A stretch of DNA of 64,000 nt, from contig JAUYAO010000052.1 of NCBI GenBank assembly GCA_030692565.1, positions 27,881 to 91,880 of the forward strand, given 5' to 3'. The notes beneath the pieces are model-generated. The model worked only from the letters and a program-made list of their open reading frames with translations, was not told the DNA's origin and searched no databases. Numbering within the stretch: position 1 is the first letter of the stretch; each line of letters opens with the position of its first letter. Positions 22,251-31,185 of the stretch are shown piece by piece. This DNA is from Nitrospira sp. (GTDB lineage Bacteria > Nitrospirota > Nitrospiria > Nitrospirales > Nitrospiraceae). A program made the position numbers and the translations under genes.

Positions 22251-23357
22251 CTATTTCCTGCGACTGTGTAGTTCCGTTACAGCCTGTTCGGCTGCGGCAA
22301 TGGCTCCGGCCAGGTAGCCGGGCGCCGTGGCGCTAGTTTCGCTGCCGGCAAGAAAGATCCGGCCTTTCCAGATACCAGTCACCCAGGGCGTTTGCGTGGG
22401 TTCGGGATGCGCGCTCGGTGATCGGTCGTCTGCCGTCGCCGTGAAAGGATCTGCGGCCCAGTCTTTGATGAGCGTGGCGCGGGGACGGCCGGCTTCCGGT
22501 CCAAAGAGTCGAGTGAGCTGTTCAATGCACGCATGCGTCAGAGCGTCTTCTCCCATAGCGGCTCGCTGATCCGCGCCTACCCCAATAAATCCAAAAAGGG
22601 CCGGCATGCCCGAGGCAGTGGTGGCATCATGGATTTCGACAAGCGGGCCTACCTGGCTTTGCGCCGTTCCAGACAGACCGGCTTCGCGCCAAAAGGGCTG
22701 TTGGTAGAGCGCGAACAGCTTCGCGTGCGGCGCCATCCATGTCGCCGTGTCGCGCCAATGAGTGACTGTGGCTGATTCGATGTCCGGCGTGAACGAGACC
22801 GATGACGCGAGCAGGCGAGGGGGAAGTGCGAAGATCACTTGCTCCGCTGCGACTTCCTGTTCGGCCCCGTCGGGGGTAACAATCGTTAAGAGGACAGAGG
22901 AGCTTGCGAGCGTGGTCTTGGTCACCCGCATGCCGAGCCGTAAGGCTTCTTGGGGGAGCCTATCGGAAAGGGCTGCAATCAATGCCCCGGTGCCGCCGGC
23001 AACACGCATTGATCGAGGCTCTTGTGGCATTCCCCGATAGCGTCTCGGCTCCTCACGAGACGTCCTTTCAACGACTACATCGCCATCGCTCTGTTGGGGA
23101 AAGGTCGCAAGATCCAACTCTTTAACGAGAGCCGCCATGCCTCGCTGCATCTCCGGCCAGAACCATGAAGGGCCGAGGTCGAAACCATCGTTCGAAGAGT
23201 GACCCATTTCGTTGGCGGAGAGAATGCGACCGCCAAGCCGATCACGGGCCTCGAACAGGTGGAAGCCGATGTCAAGCGCATGAACCAGCCGTGCGGCATA
23301 TAAGCCCGCCAGCCCGCCTCCGACAATGGCAACCGACGTTCGGATCTCGTGCTTCAT
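22251..23357 (-). CDS. FAD-dependent amine oxidase family protein
   Basis: Start placed at 23357 so that the FAD site VAIVGGGLAGLYAARLVHAL begins seven residues in; ATG 23393 and GTG 23405 are also in frame. The 368-residue protein has the second FAD motif (EARDRLGGRI) and the C-terminal FLAGSETSATAPGYLAGAI of flavin amine oxidases. The substrate is unknown. It has its own gap on both sides, filled by repeats. Confidence 0.85.
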   Translation of the reverse strand: MKHEIRTSVAIVGGGLAGLYAARLVHALDIGFHLFEARDRLGGRILSANEMGHSSNDGFDLGPSWFWPEMQRGMAALVKELDLATFPQQSDGDVVVERTSREEPRRYRGMPQEPRSMRVAGGTGALIAALSDRLPQEALRLGMRVTKTTLASSSVLLTIVTPDGAEQEVAAEQVIFALPPRLLASSVSFTPDIESATVTHWRDTATWMAPHAKLFALYQQPFWREAGLSGTAQSQVGPLVEIHDATTASGMPALFGFIGVGADQRAAMGEDALTHACIEQLTRLFGPEAGRPRATLIKDWAADPFTATADDRSPSAHPEPTQTPWVTGIWKGRIFLAGSETSATAPGYLAGAIAAAEQAVTELHSRRK

Positions 23358-23457
23358 CAGCTTCTCTTCATCCCTGCGGGCAGATTCGGACATCTGGAAG
23401 GGCACTCACTAGCGGTATCAGATTCGTGACACCCTCTTTGTTGTAGAGAAGGCGAGG

Positions 23458-23660
23458 TGGGCTCAAGCTACGTTTCTGGGGCGTGAGTGTCAATGGCGAA
23501 GGCGATGAAGTGCGGGAGTTGCTAGGGGCAAGATAGGTTCTGATGAACGGATAGCATCCTGTAAGGATGAGGGCGGCCAGGGGGGATTTAACGAAAGCAG
23601 ACTGCCACACTTTCTTTGTCTGACCCATGTATACGCTGTGACCGTTGGCCCTCGGAAAGC
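23458..23660. repeat. Intergenic repeat, copy D
   Basis: TGGGCTCAAGCTACGTTTC, GGCGAAGGCGATGAA and GCATCCTGTAAGGATG recur with small changes at 26834-27010 (copy E). Both copies run about 170 bp and lie upstream of A/B/C-type repeats. Confidence 0.6.
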
Positions 23661-23759
23661 GGGGTGCTTTCTCAGGGGGGAAGGCGTAATCTTCGGCGGC
23701 CAAATCATTCGCAGCAAGAGTGCTCCTGGAGTTCTATTTCGAAGCGCGAGGTATAACGG

Positions 23760-24587
23760 ATGAACAGCGACACGAATCCACGCATCAGCAGCGTGCTGCT
23801 CGGAGTGACCTGGCTTGAGGTGGTGATACTGGTGTGGGCAGGCCTCGGCCTCCTGTTGTATCCGCCCGTCATGGCGCCGTTCTGGCCGTGGCAGCTTGCA
23901 CCATTTAACCTGCGCTATCTGGGAGGGCTGTACACGGCAGCGCTCGTCGCCGCCTTCCTGCAGGCCAGGTCCGGCCGCTGGTCACCGGCGCGTGTCGTGA
24001 CGCCGATGATCTTCATCTTCACCCTGGTGGTGACGGCCTTTTCATTCGTACATCTGGATCGCTTCGATCTGCACCGCCCCGAAGCGTGGATATGGTTCAT
24101 CCTTTACATCAGCGTGTGCGTCAATGCCGGCGTCCATCTGCGGTGCTACCGCACGTGGCCACGGCCTCAACCAGGCGCTCCCCCTCGCGGCGCGCTGAGA
24201 GTCGCGCTATGGACGATGATCGTCACGCTCGGCGTCTATGGCCTGTCACTACTGGTTGCGCCGGAGGCCGCCTCGTGGTTCTGGCCGTGGAAGTTGGATG
24301 CCTTCCACGCCCATCTCTACAGCGTGACGTTCCTGACCCCGGCGTTGGGGGCCTGGTTGTTGCTGGACGGAACGACGCGAAATGAGCAACACACGCTTGG
24401 GTTGACGGTGGCCGCGTGGGGACTGTTACCGATCGTTGGGCTGCTCTGGGTAGACGCAACGGTGAAGCGCGTCCACTGGGAGCTCACCGGTACCTGGCTA
24501 TGGCTGGCGTTGTTCGCGGGTATGGCCGGGGTCGGCTGGTGGTTGGTAGCGAGCGCTCGCCAGGCAGTGTGGGAAAAGAAAGGCTGA
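23760..24587 (+). CDS. Membrane protein with internal duplication, unknown function
   Basis: A 275-residue protein with about seven or eight membrane segments. The first and second halves share a motif: PFWPWQLAPFNLRYLGGLY and WFWPWKLDAFHAHLYSVTF, each after a hydrophobic LLL/LSLLV-AP stretch. This shows an internal duplication. No family is recognised. It sits between repeat copies D and B. Confidence 0.65.
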   Translation: MNSDTNPRISSVLLGVTWLEVVILVWAGLGLLLYPPVMAPFWPWQLAPFNLRYLGGLYTAALVAAFLQARSGRWSPARVVTPMIFIFTLVVTAFSFVHLDRFDLHRPEAWIWFILYISVCVNAGVHLRCYRTWPRPQPGAPPRGALRVALWTMIVTLGVYGLSLLVAPEAASWFWPWKLDAFHAHLYSVTFLTPALGAWLLLDGTTRNEQHTLGLTVAAWGLLPIVGLLWVDATVKRVHWELTGTWLWLALFAGMAGVGWWLVASARQAVWEKKG

Positions 24588-24611
24588 TGGAAGGGGCTAG
24601 TGGTCGCGGTG

Positions 24612-24735
24612 CAGTGTGAGGGGGTGAATGTCAGGCGTGCGAGTTGAGGTGCAAGAGGACGGCTGTCAGTGCCAGGAGGCCAGATTGGGGGTGAGTTCAT
24701 CACGCTGAGCAATCAGAAAAGCCTCCCGACCCATG
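24612..24735. repeat. Intergenic repeat, copy B
   Basis: GTGAATGTCAGGCGTG through CTGAGCAATCAGAAAAGCCTCCCGAC matches copy C at 27038-27150 at roughly three bases in four over 110 bp. The remainder of the gap up to 24885 shows nothing I can name. Confidence 0.65.
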
Positions 24736-24885
24736 TTTTCGACGATCAATCTTCGCTTCCCATCTCAGTGGTCCCTCGACGGGTCTCCGCTCCTCCGGCG
24801 ACGTCCGCTCTGAGCCTCAGCCCCATGCAGAGGTGCAGGTCAAGCAACGACCCCATCTTTGGCCTGTGCGTCATGTGGTGACCAA

Positions 24886-26727
24886 TTAGATTCTAAACCG
24901 CCGGCTCATCCATTCCGGCAGAAGAAACGTCAGCAGTTCTCCTACGAAATAGGTGCCATAATACACGTAGCCGATCAACAGCACGGGAACCATTTCCCAG
25001 ACTCTCAGCCCGAGATCGACACGCCTCGTCCAGGTGTTCAGTGTGGTACGCGCCAAGTTGAGGGTCAGCCGCAGCAGAGTTCCAAAGGCACTACTCTCTA
25101 ATGTCCGCCCCTGATCGTGGGCGAGTAAGATGGCATCCCGGCCGTGGGTCAGTGCACGTACGAAGAAGTGCGCGCCTCCGTTCGGCGGTGGATGTGCCGT
25201 TCGAGCCAAAGGATTATGGACCACAATCAGATTCGCTTCCGACATCCGTTCGCGCCAGCGCACACAGGCGCCGCGATTAGTGCCGGGAATAGGCCTGAAC
25301 GGAAGCCGGGAGAAGATCTCCCGTCGTACCGCGAAATTGTTCGCGAAGATGCCCTTGGCCGGTTCAAGCCTCGTCTGCACCGTACGGGCGGGAAAAAACC
25401 AGAAGGCCCCGAACGCCTTGCCTAGAAGCGTCGAAGGTTCGATGTACGAACTGCCTGCCACCGCGGCGATTGAAGGATTCGAAAACGGCTCGACGAGGTG
25501 ACGCAACCACCCTTGCTCGACGTGCGTGTCGCTGTCGGAGAACACAACAATGTCTCCCGTTGCAGCTTCGGCTCCCGCATTCTTCAATGCATAGTAATCG
25601 CCCGTGTTAGCGGCCAGCAGGCGGGCATTTCCTTGGGGAAACGATTCCCGCACCAACGATTCCAATGGTCCGGGATCGACTTCGTCCGGGCTGTAGACCA
25701 CAAGCACCTCGACCCGTCTGGCTCCCCTGTATGCGCGGACTTCTCGATCAAGACGCTGTAAGGCGCCTGCCCCTCTTTCATCGCCGGCCAGCACCACGTT
25801 CTCCCATTCGACGACGATGGACAGGCTAGTCGGCACGCTTTCCACCTGCAGTGGACGGGGGGGCTCGCCGACGCGTTGAGGGACACCGGGATCCATTCGA
25901 GGGAGCAGTGAACCGGCTTTGTAGGCGGCCAAACCAAAAAGCAAGCCGAAGCCAAGCCGCATCGTCTTCCAGGGGCTGTAGTGATTCTTGTGTGCGCAAG
26001 CCAGGATGATCCGGACATGATCGTCATGGGCTAGGGGCTGTGCAGGGATGACCTGACGGTACATCTGCAAACTCGATCCGTACATGGCCATCTTGCGAAA
26101 GTAGTCCAAACTCGTCCGCACTTCCAAGTGGCGATCAAGCATGTCCTCGCAATAGCGAACGCACCCGTAGGGCTCACTGTCAACGACTCGGCGAACGAAG
26201 ACGACATCCGCGCCTCGCTGCAAGCCGACGAATGGCCCGTACTGTTTCCATACTCGGCGTCGGACGGCCATATTGCCGGTGTAAGCGTATTGTTGGCGTG
26301 AACTCCCGAGCCGACAGACATACGAAGCCTTCTCATTTTCATAATCTGCGAGCAAACTGATCAATCCTGCATCGATGGGCGGTCTCGAGCGTCCCAATAC
26401 CACCGCGGCATCGCTCGCAGCAAAGGAGTCAGAGATTGCGCGCAACCATCCTTTGCCAACCTCTCGATCTGCATCGGTAAAGGCAAGGATATCCCCCTTG
26501 GCCTCCAACGCCGCGCGGTTGCGGGCTGCATACGAACCTCGCTGAGGTTCATGGAGGAGACGCACCCCGGGATACCGTTTGATGACTGCAGCTGAGTCAT
26601 CCGTGGATCCGTTGTCAACCAGGAAGATCTCGTATTCGCTGGATGGAAAATCTTGCGATTGGAGCGCCTCAATCATTCGAGGCAGCGACCATGCGGCATT
26701 GAACACCGGGACGATTACACTAATCAT
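24886..26727 (-). CDS. Double family-2 glycosyltransferase with C-terminal membrane segment
   Basis: A 613-residue fusion of two GT-A domains. The first (residues 1-230) has VIVPVFNAAWSLPRMIEAL, FLVDNGSTDDS and FTDADREV. The second (residues 295-520) has a less typical start and VVFSDSDTHVEQGWLRHLV. Two hydrophobic stretches near residue 270 and at the C-terminus (VPVLLIGYVYYGTYFVGELL) would attach it to the membrane. It likely adds sugars to a surface glycan or lipid. The gene is flanked by repeat copies B and E/C. Confidence 0.82.
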   Translation of the reverse strand: MISVIVPVFNAAWSLPRMIEALQSQDFPSSEYEIFLVDNGSTDDSAAVIKRYPGVRLLHEPQRGSYAARNRAALEAKGDILAFTDADREVGKGWLRAISDSFAASDAAVVLGRSRPPIDAGLISLLADYENEKASYVCRLGSSRQQYAYTGNMAVRRRVWKQYGPFVGLQRGADVVFVRRVVDSEPYGCVRYCEDMLDRHLEVRTSLDYFRKMAMYGSSLQMYRQVIPAQPLAHDDHVRIILACAHKNHYSPWKTMRLGFGLLFGLAAYKAGSLLPRMDPGVPQRVGEPPRPLQVESVPTSLSIVVEWENVVLAGDERGAGALQRLDREVRAYRGARRVEVLVVYSPDEVDPGPLESLVRESFPQGNARLLAANTGDYYALKNAGAEAATGDIVVFSDSDTHVEQGWLRHLVEPFSNPSIAAVAGSSYIEPSTLLGKAFGAFWFFPARTVQTRLEPAKGIFANNFAVRREIFSRLPFRPIPGTNRGACVRWRERMSEANLIVVHNPLARTAHPPPNGGAHFFVRALTHGRDAILLAHDQGRTLESSAFGTLLRLTLNLARTTLNTWTRRVDLGLRVWEMVPVLLIGYVYYGTYFVGELLTFLLPEWMSRRFRI

Positions 26728-26833
26728 GGCCGCTCAAGGAGGTAGATGTTTCAGGCTGAGAGTTGATAGGAGGTCAGTGTGCGGACTCGTGCGAAGTCTT
26801 GTCAATGGGTGCGTGAAATGGAGGGGAGCCGCA

Positions 26834-27150
26834 AATGGGCTCAGGCTGCGTTTCTAGGGGATGAGCGTCGATGGCGAAGGTGATGAAATGCGTGACCGAT
26901 GAGACCTGTGTTGGGTCTGACGAAAGGATTGCATCCAGCAGGAAGGATGTCGGCCATTGAAGAAGCGAGCAAGCCAGACCGCCGCCGCTTTGGGTTATAG
27001 GCCAGTGGCCGCTGTGCCACGTGAGGAGGGAAGATGAATGTCAGGCGTGTGAGCTGGAGCACAAGAGGCAGGCTGTCGAGTGTCTGGAGGCCGGGTTGGT
27101 GGTGAGTTGTTCATAACGCTGAGCAATCAGGAAAGACTCCCGATCCGTTT
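26834..27150. repeat. Intergenic repeat, copies E and C joined
   Basis: 26834-27010 matches copy D and 27038-27150 matches copy B. In the D-B case a membrane-protein gene lies between the two halves; here they adjoin without a gene. From 27150 to 27286 I see nothing further. Confidence 0.6.
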
Positions 27151-27286
27151 CTCGTAACAGGGGATGTTCATCGAGGTCGAGTGGCTTACATAAGTCAATA
27201 CTCATGCCTGACCCTGAATTCGGTGACCCATCGGATTGCCAGTTGCTGACATCTCTTCCTTTGCCCCTTTGATTTGACCGCTGCCT

Positions 27287-27730
27287 CTATTGAGACCAGT
27301 CAATCTCCGGAAATTCAGGCTTAAGATCTTTGATCTCTCGATAGAGCCTGATGAGTTCTGTTTTAACCAAATCCTTTTCCGGAGCTTCGACAAGCCGATA
27401 GGATTCGAGGAATTTAACGAGTTCGTGAACGAACCCTCCGTTCTTCCAGATATCCACCAGTATGCTTACGGTTCGAACTAGTTTGGCCGGGAACTGAGCG
27501 AAACAACGAAGGAGTTCACCTGTTATGTGAATCCAGGAACGACGCAGCGACTCGTTATCACTTTCACCGAGCTCTTTGAGCCGTTCTATCATTTTTTCGA
27601 ACAGTTCACATGCGTCATGAGGGGAAAGTTCCGCTAATTCATCCAATAACAAATCAAACATGGAGGCCAGGTTCTGGTCATAAGGTTGTTCCCAAAACAG
27701 GAGCAAGTACTCTTTCACTTCATCCGGTGT
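27287..27730 (-). pseudogene. 3' part of a gene cut by an insertion sequence
   Basis: The frame reads TTPDEVKEYLLLFWEQPYDQ to EIDWSQ and stops at 27287, about 145 residues, helical and acidic (LLLDELAELSPHDACELFEKM). Reading upstream it runs into the end of the IS element at 27731, so codons before that are IS sequence. A fragment on the same strand beyond the element (29541-29718) is the likely missing part. No family recognised. Confidence 0.7.
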
Positions 27731-27806
27731 CGTAAGCTCCCCGTAAATTGAGACAGTCAAACGGAGAACGTTCTGGCACAATCATCACCCTAGCCAGGAG
27801 GTTCCC

Positions 27807-28073
27807 ATGCGCCAGTCGAAGTTCACCGAAAGCCAAATTATCAGCATCCTGAAGGAGGCCGATGCCGGGCGCCCGGTCAATGAGATCTGGCGGACGTATG
27901 GCATCAGTTCCGCGACCTACTATAAGTGGAAAGCCAAATACGGCGGGCTGGAGGCCTCCGACGTGAAGCGGTTGAAGGAACTGGAGCACGAGAACGGCCG
28001 CCTCAAACGGATGTATGCGGATCTGTCGCTGGAGAATACGGCACTGAAAGATGTCATCACAAAAAAGCTCTAA
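27807..28073 (+). CDS. Transposase OrfA of IS element A
   Basis: An 88-residue helix-turn-helix protein of the IS407-like IS3 group: MRQSKFTESQIISILKEADA, ISSATYYKWKAKYGG, ending in the usual leucine-zipper region and DVITKKL. It binds the IS ends and normally yields OrfAB by frameshift, which is no longer possible because orfB is cut. Confidence 0.92.
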   Translation: MRQSKFTESQIISILKEADAGRPVNEIWRTYGISSATYYKWKAKYGGLEASDVKRLKELEHENGRLKRMYADLSLENTALKDVITKKL

Positions 28074-28160
28074 GAAGTGGCCCCGGAAATTTGAACAAGC
28101 CGTTAGGTGGAGAATCTGCTACCGTTGCTGCCCTGGCAGGGCGAAGAAATGGAGCAGACG

Positions 28161-28466
28161 ATGGCAAAACGAACGAGACGGACGCACTCAGCCGTGTTGA
28201 AAGCCAAAGTGGCGTTGGCCGCGATGGGCGGCGACAAGACGTTGGCCGAACTGGCCCAGCGGTTTGAGGTGCATCCCAACCAGATGACGGAGTGGAAGCG
28301 GCAACTCAGCGAGCGAGCGGCTGAGATCTTTGGCGGAGGCGCCGCGTCGACGGCCCCGCCGGTTGATCTGAAGGCTGTGCATGCCAAGATTGGGCAGCTC
28401 ACGCTGGAGAATGATTTTTTAGAAGGGGCGCTCATCAAGGTGGGTTTGCTGAGCGCAAAGCGATGA
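28161..28466 (+). CDS. Transposase OrfA of IS element B
   Basis: A 101-residue DNA-binding OrfA: KRTRRTHSAVLKAKVALAAM, LAELAQRFEVHPNQMTEWKR (helix-turn-helix) and a C-terminal helix for dimerisation. ATG 28161 follows GGAGCAGACG. It overlaps orfB by 4 bp (ATGA). Confidence 0.9.
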   Translation: MAKRTRRTHSAVLKAKVALAAMGGDKTLAELAQRFEVHPNQMTEWKRQLSERAAEIFGGGAASTAPPVDLKAVHAKIGQLTLENDFLEGALIKVGLLSAKR

Positions 28467-29293
28467 TAGACGCCACGCATGCATTGCCGATCAGTCGTCA
28501 GGCCCAGCTGGCTGGGATTAGCCGGGGGAGCGTCTACTATGTGCCCAAGTCTGTGAGCGCGGACGATCTGGTATTGATGCGTCGCCTTGACGAGTTGCAC
28601 CTGGAGCACCCGTTCATGGGCGCGCGTCTGCTGCGCGACCAACTGAATCGGGAGGGGGGCGACGTGGGCCGGAAACATGTGGGCACGTTGATGAAGCGCA
28701 TGGGCATAGCGGCGCGCTACCGGAAGCCAGGCACCAGCACGAAACACCCCGGCCATGACGTGTATCCCTACCTGTTGCGGGGGCTCCCCATCAACCGCGC
28801 CAACCAGGTGTGGGCGCTCGACACGACGTATATCCCCATGACCAAAGGGTTTGTGGACCTGACCGCCGTCATGGATTGGGCCAGCCGCAAGGTCTTAGCT
28901 TCAAGAGTCGCGATCACGTTGGAGGCCTGTCATGCGGTCGATGTGCTGCACGAGGCGTTCACGCGCCATGGCACACCAGAGATTGTGAATACCGATCAAG
29001 GTAGCCAGTTTACGGCACAGACATTCGTGCAGGCGGTCAAGGATCGGGGCTGTCACTTCAGCATGGACGGGCGCGGAGCCTGGAGAGACAATGTATTCGT
29101 CGAGCGCCTGTGGAAATCGGTGAAATACGAGCGGGTGTATGTACATGCTTACGACTCCGTCACGGAAGCCAGGCAGTCGATCATGCAATACTTGGATTGG
29201 TACAATCGAGCGAGACCCCATTCGAGCCTGGACCGGCACACACCGGATGAGGCCTATGCCGTGATGCTGCCGACGGGTAAACTGGCAGCGTGA
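28463..29293 (+). CDS. Transposase OrfB of IS element B
   Basis: A 276-residue integrase-core (DDE) transposase of the IS3 family. It has the N-terminal HTH_21-type region (DELHLEHPFMGARLLRDQL), the catalytic Asp in VWALDTTYIPM, Asp in VNTDQGSQFT and Glu in NVFVERLWKSVKYE. Length is complete. Confidence 0.95.
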   Translation: MIDATHALPISRQAQLAGISRGSVYYVPKSVSADDLVLMRRLDELHLEHPFMGARLLRDQLNREGGDVGRKHVGTLMKRMGIAARYRKPGTSTKHPGHDVYPYLLRGLPINRANQVWALDTTYIPMTKGFVDLTAVMDWASRKVLASRVAITLEACHAVDVLHEAFTRHGTPEIVNTDQGSQFTAQTFVQAVKDRGCHFSMDGRGAWRDNVFVERLWKSVKYERVYVHAYDSVTEARQSIMQYLDWYNRARPHSSLDRHTPDEAYAVMLPTGKLAA

Positions 29294-29355
29294 GAGTCAG
29301 CAGAGACTCCACTTAAGAAACTCTGGCTACTGTTCAAACGAATGGGGCCACTTCT

Positions 29356-29526
29356 GTGTTGAGTGCCTATGTGTTTGAGTCGTTGGAGCAGGTGCGCGAG
29401 ATCAGTGCGGACTGGTTGCAGAGTTACAACGAAGAGCGGCCCCATGACGCGTTGGCAGGCCTGCCGCCCGCCACGTATCGGGCTCAACTTGAAGTCAGAA
29501 GTTCTCCTGTGAAACTGTCTCCTTGA
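29356..29526 (+). pseudogene. 3' remnant of element A orfB
   Basis: Reads AYVFESLEQVREISADW, then LQSYNEERPHDALAGLPPAT, the C-terminal end of an IS407-type OrfB, with the stop just before the right IS end. The DDE core is gone. Confidence 0.85.
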
Positions 29527-29540
29527 CAGGGGAGCTTACG

Positions 29541-29718
29541 CGATCTGGTTGCCCGAACTAGATGTTAACTGGTAGTCAAAGTTCTCATTGGTCGTTGAGT
29601 CGACAACTACATCTCGCCCCGAGATTGCAAACGTAACTCCCCTCTCTCGGCTCAAGAAGTCTCTGAACCGCCCAATCGCTTCTTCTTCCCACTGATCTTT
29701 GGCCGTATATTGCCTTTA
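29541..29718 (-). pseudogene. Fragment of the gene cut by the insertion
   Basis: On the minus strand an open frame reads YTAKDQWEEEAIGRFRDF ... DYQLTSSSGNQIA and runs into the right end of IS element A. It has no start codon; a stop lies just upstream near 29720. It is probably the earlier part of the gene whose end is at 27287-27730. Confidence 0.55.
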
Positions 29719-29772
29719 AAGAGGGATGATAATGGGACAAGCTACTTTCTAAGAACGAAAGCTTTTCTCATA

Positions 29773-29943
29773 ACGTCCCAAATGTCCTCTCAAAGAATTC
29801 CTTCGTCTGCTTCATATGCTGCTCAATATCTGTTTGCAAATATCTCGCTCCTGCTTGCCCGTCGTCTGTCGTGTAGCCGACGCGGCGGGCTAGGAAGATG
29901 AGTTCTTCTGAGTCGGGCGGGGGGAGCACCAAGTCCTTCGTGT
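29773..29943 (-). repeat. Degraded copy of the 3' end of the GlnE-like gene
   Basis: This segment matches 31197-31365, the last 57 or so codons of the adenylyltransferase gene, over about 170 bp. Long shared blocks include GCTTCATATGCTGCTCAAT and CGACGCGGCGGGCTAGGAAG. Scattered substitutions mark it as the older, non-coding copy. The fic gene lies between the two copies. Confidence 0.8.
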
Positions 29944-29966
29944 TGCACGCGCCATGTATTGCCTCA

Positions 29967-31088
29967 TCAGTGTTCGCTCGACTCTTTGAGCATGCTTAGC
30001 CAGTACCGTGTGTGTTTCAGTTCGCCGGTTTTGTGGAACACGCCCTTCTCCACAAGATCTTGCATGTCTCTGGTGGCGGTGGCTCTGGAGGTGTTGGTGA
30101 TCTTCAGGTAGTTCTCCGCGCTCAGACCGCCTGTAAACCCTTCCAGCCCTTCTCGAAACATGCGTGCGAGCACTTTCTCTTGTCGGGGATTGAGTTGGCC
30201 TCGTAGGCGGTCGTACAGCTTGGTCTTCTCAATGAGAAAGTCGATGAATCGCTGCGTGTAGCGTTGTGCCTCCAATACTGTCTGGGCGAAATAGACCAGC
30301 CAGTCGGTGATCTTCAGATGCTTGTTATTGGCTTCGAGGGCCTTGTAGTACGCTGAGCGGTTCTTGCAGATCGTGTGCGAGAGGGCGATCAATGTCGGCT
30401 GGCCGAGACATTGGGATAACGACTTTTCCGACAGGGCCCGTCCAATCCGCCCGTTGCCGTCTTCGAATGGATGGACTGAGACAAAGTGGAGGTGCGCAAT
30501 CCCGGCCCGTGTCAGAGCGGGGAGAGGCTGTGATCCGCTTGGCGACGTGTGGTTGAACCAGGCGAAGAACTGATTCATCTCCGCTTTCATGGTTTTCGCC
30601 AGAGGTGCTTCAAAATGGACTTTTGGTTTTCCGATGGGGCCCGAGACGACCTGCATGGGGTCCGCACCTGTTCTGTAGGCGCCGATGCATCTCAGATCCT
30701 TCCGACCCTGTGCCAGCATCCCGTGCCAGGTGAACAATTGTTTCTCGGATAAGGGGCTGTCGTAGTGCCGATACAGATCGGTCATCATGGCCGCAATGCC
30801 TTGCTCGGCAGCGGGAATTTTGCGGTTGTCCGTTTCGAGCCCGAAGTTTCGACGCAGCGACGACTGGACGGAATCCCGATTGAGCATCGCTCCTTCGATT
30901 TCCGATGTCGTCACTGCTTCCGTGCTGATGAGATCGATCATCAGACGGGTTTTGTTCTCTCCCGTCAGATGCTTGACGGCACCATGTACGATGCCCGCTT
31001 CATGCAGAAATCGAGTTTCGTGAGGAGCCAATGCCTCCCTCTCGTAGGTGAAGGCTGGCCATCCGTCTTGTTGCCAATTCCAAGTCAT
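29967..31088 (-). CDS. Fic-domain protein (probable AMP-transferase)
   Basis: A 373-residue Fic protein. The core motif HPFEDGNGRIGR supplies the catalytic His and the phosphate-binding turn; the self-inhibiting motif TSEIEG near residue 57 marks class II, with inhibition built into the N-terminus. The C-terminal 80 residues are a winged helix (LSAENYLKITNTSRATATRDM), common in Fic proteins that control their own expression. Such proteins add AMP to targets or act as toxins. It sits between two copies of the adjacent gene's 3' end, so it arrived by insertion. Confidence 0.92.
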   Translation of the reverse strand: MTWNWQQDGWPAFTYEREALAPHETRFLHEAGIVHGAVKHLTGENKTRLMIDLISTEAVTTSEIEGAMLNRDSVQSSLRRNFGLETDNRKIPAAEQGIAAMMTDLYRHYDSPLSEKQLFTWHGMLAQGRKDLRCIGAYRTGADPMQVVSGPIGKPKVHFEAPLAKTMKAEMNQFFAWFNHTSPSGSQPLPALTRAGIAHLHFVSVHPFEDGNGRIGRALSEKSLSQCLGQPTLIALSHTICKNRSAYYKALEANNKHLKITDWLVYFAQTVLEAQRYTQRFIDFLIEKTKLYDRLRGQLNPRQEKVLARMFREGLEGFTGGLSAENYLKITNTSRATATRDMQDLVEKGVFHKTGELKHTRYWLSMLKESSEH

Positions 31089-31130
31089 GAGCGATACCAG
31101 TGTTTGTATGGCTCATAATATACCACTCTG

Positions 31131-31161
31131 ATGAGTTATAAAAGGACTTCCTGTAACTCAT
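31131..31161. promoter_or_regulatory. Inverted repeat upstream of fic
   Basis: ATGAGTTA (31131-31138) and TAACTCAT (31154-31161) form a perfect 8-bp inverted repeat 43 bp upstream of the fic start. It could be an operator for the winged helix of the Fic protein, or a weak terminator of the gene behind. Confidence 0.45.
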
Positions 31162-31185
31162 GGGGCGACGGGGCTCTTGATGGGG

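Larger units (their letters stand above)
28073..29355 (+). mobile_element. IS3-family element B nested in element A
   Basis: The ends are inverted: AGAAGTGGCCCC at 28073-28084 and GGGGCCACTTCT at 29344-29355, with TTTGAACA/TGTTCAAA just inside. It carries intact orfA and orfB with a 4-bp overlap, so it may still be active. No clear target duplication; most of element A's orfB is missing across the site. Confidence 0.85.
27731..29540 (+). mobile_element. IS3-family element A (IS407-like), interrupted
   Basis: The ends are inverted: CGTAAGCTCCCC at 27731-27742 and GGGGAGCTTACG at 29529-29540, with GAGACAGT also repeated inside each end. It has a complete orfA and only the last 55 or so codons of orfB; the centre is replaced by element B. 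No target duplication is visible at the outer ends, so a deletion or rearrangement accompanied the event. Confidence 0.8.

Noticed and set aside
22090..27150. Integron attC sites
   Set aside because: The repeats are long, lack the RYYYAAC/GTTRRRY ends, no integrase is near, and the genes point in both directions.
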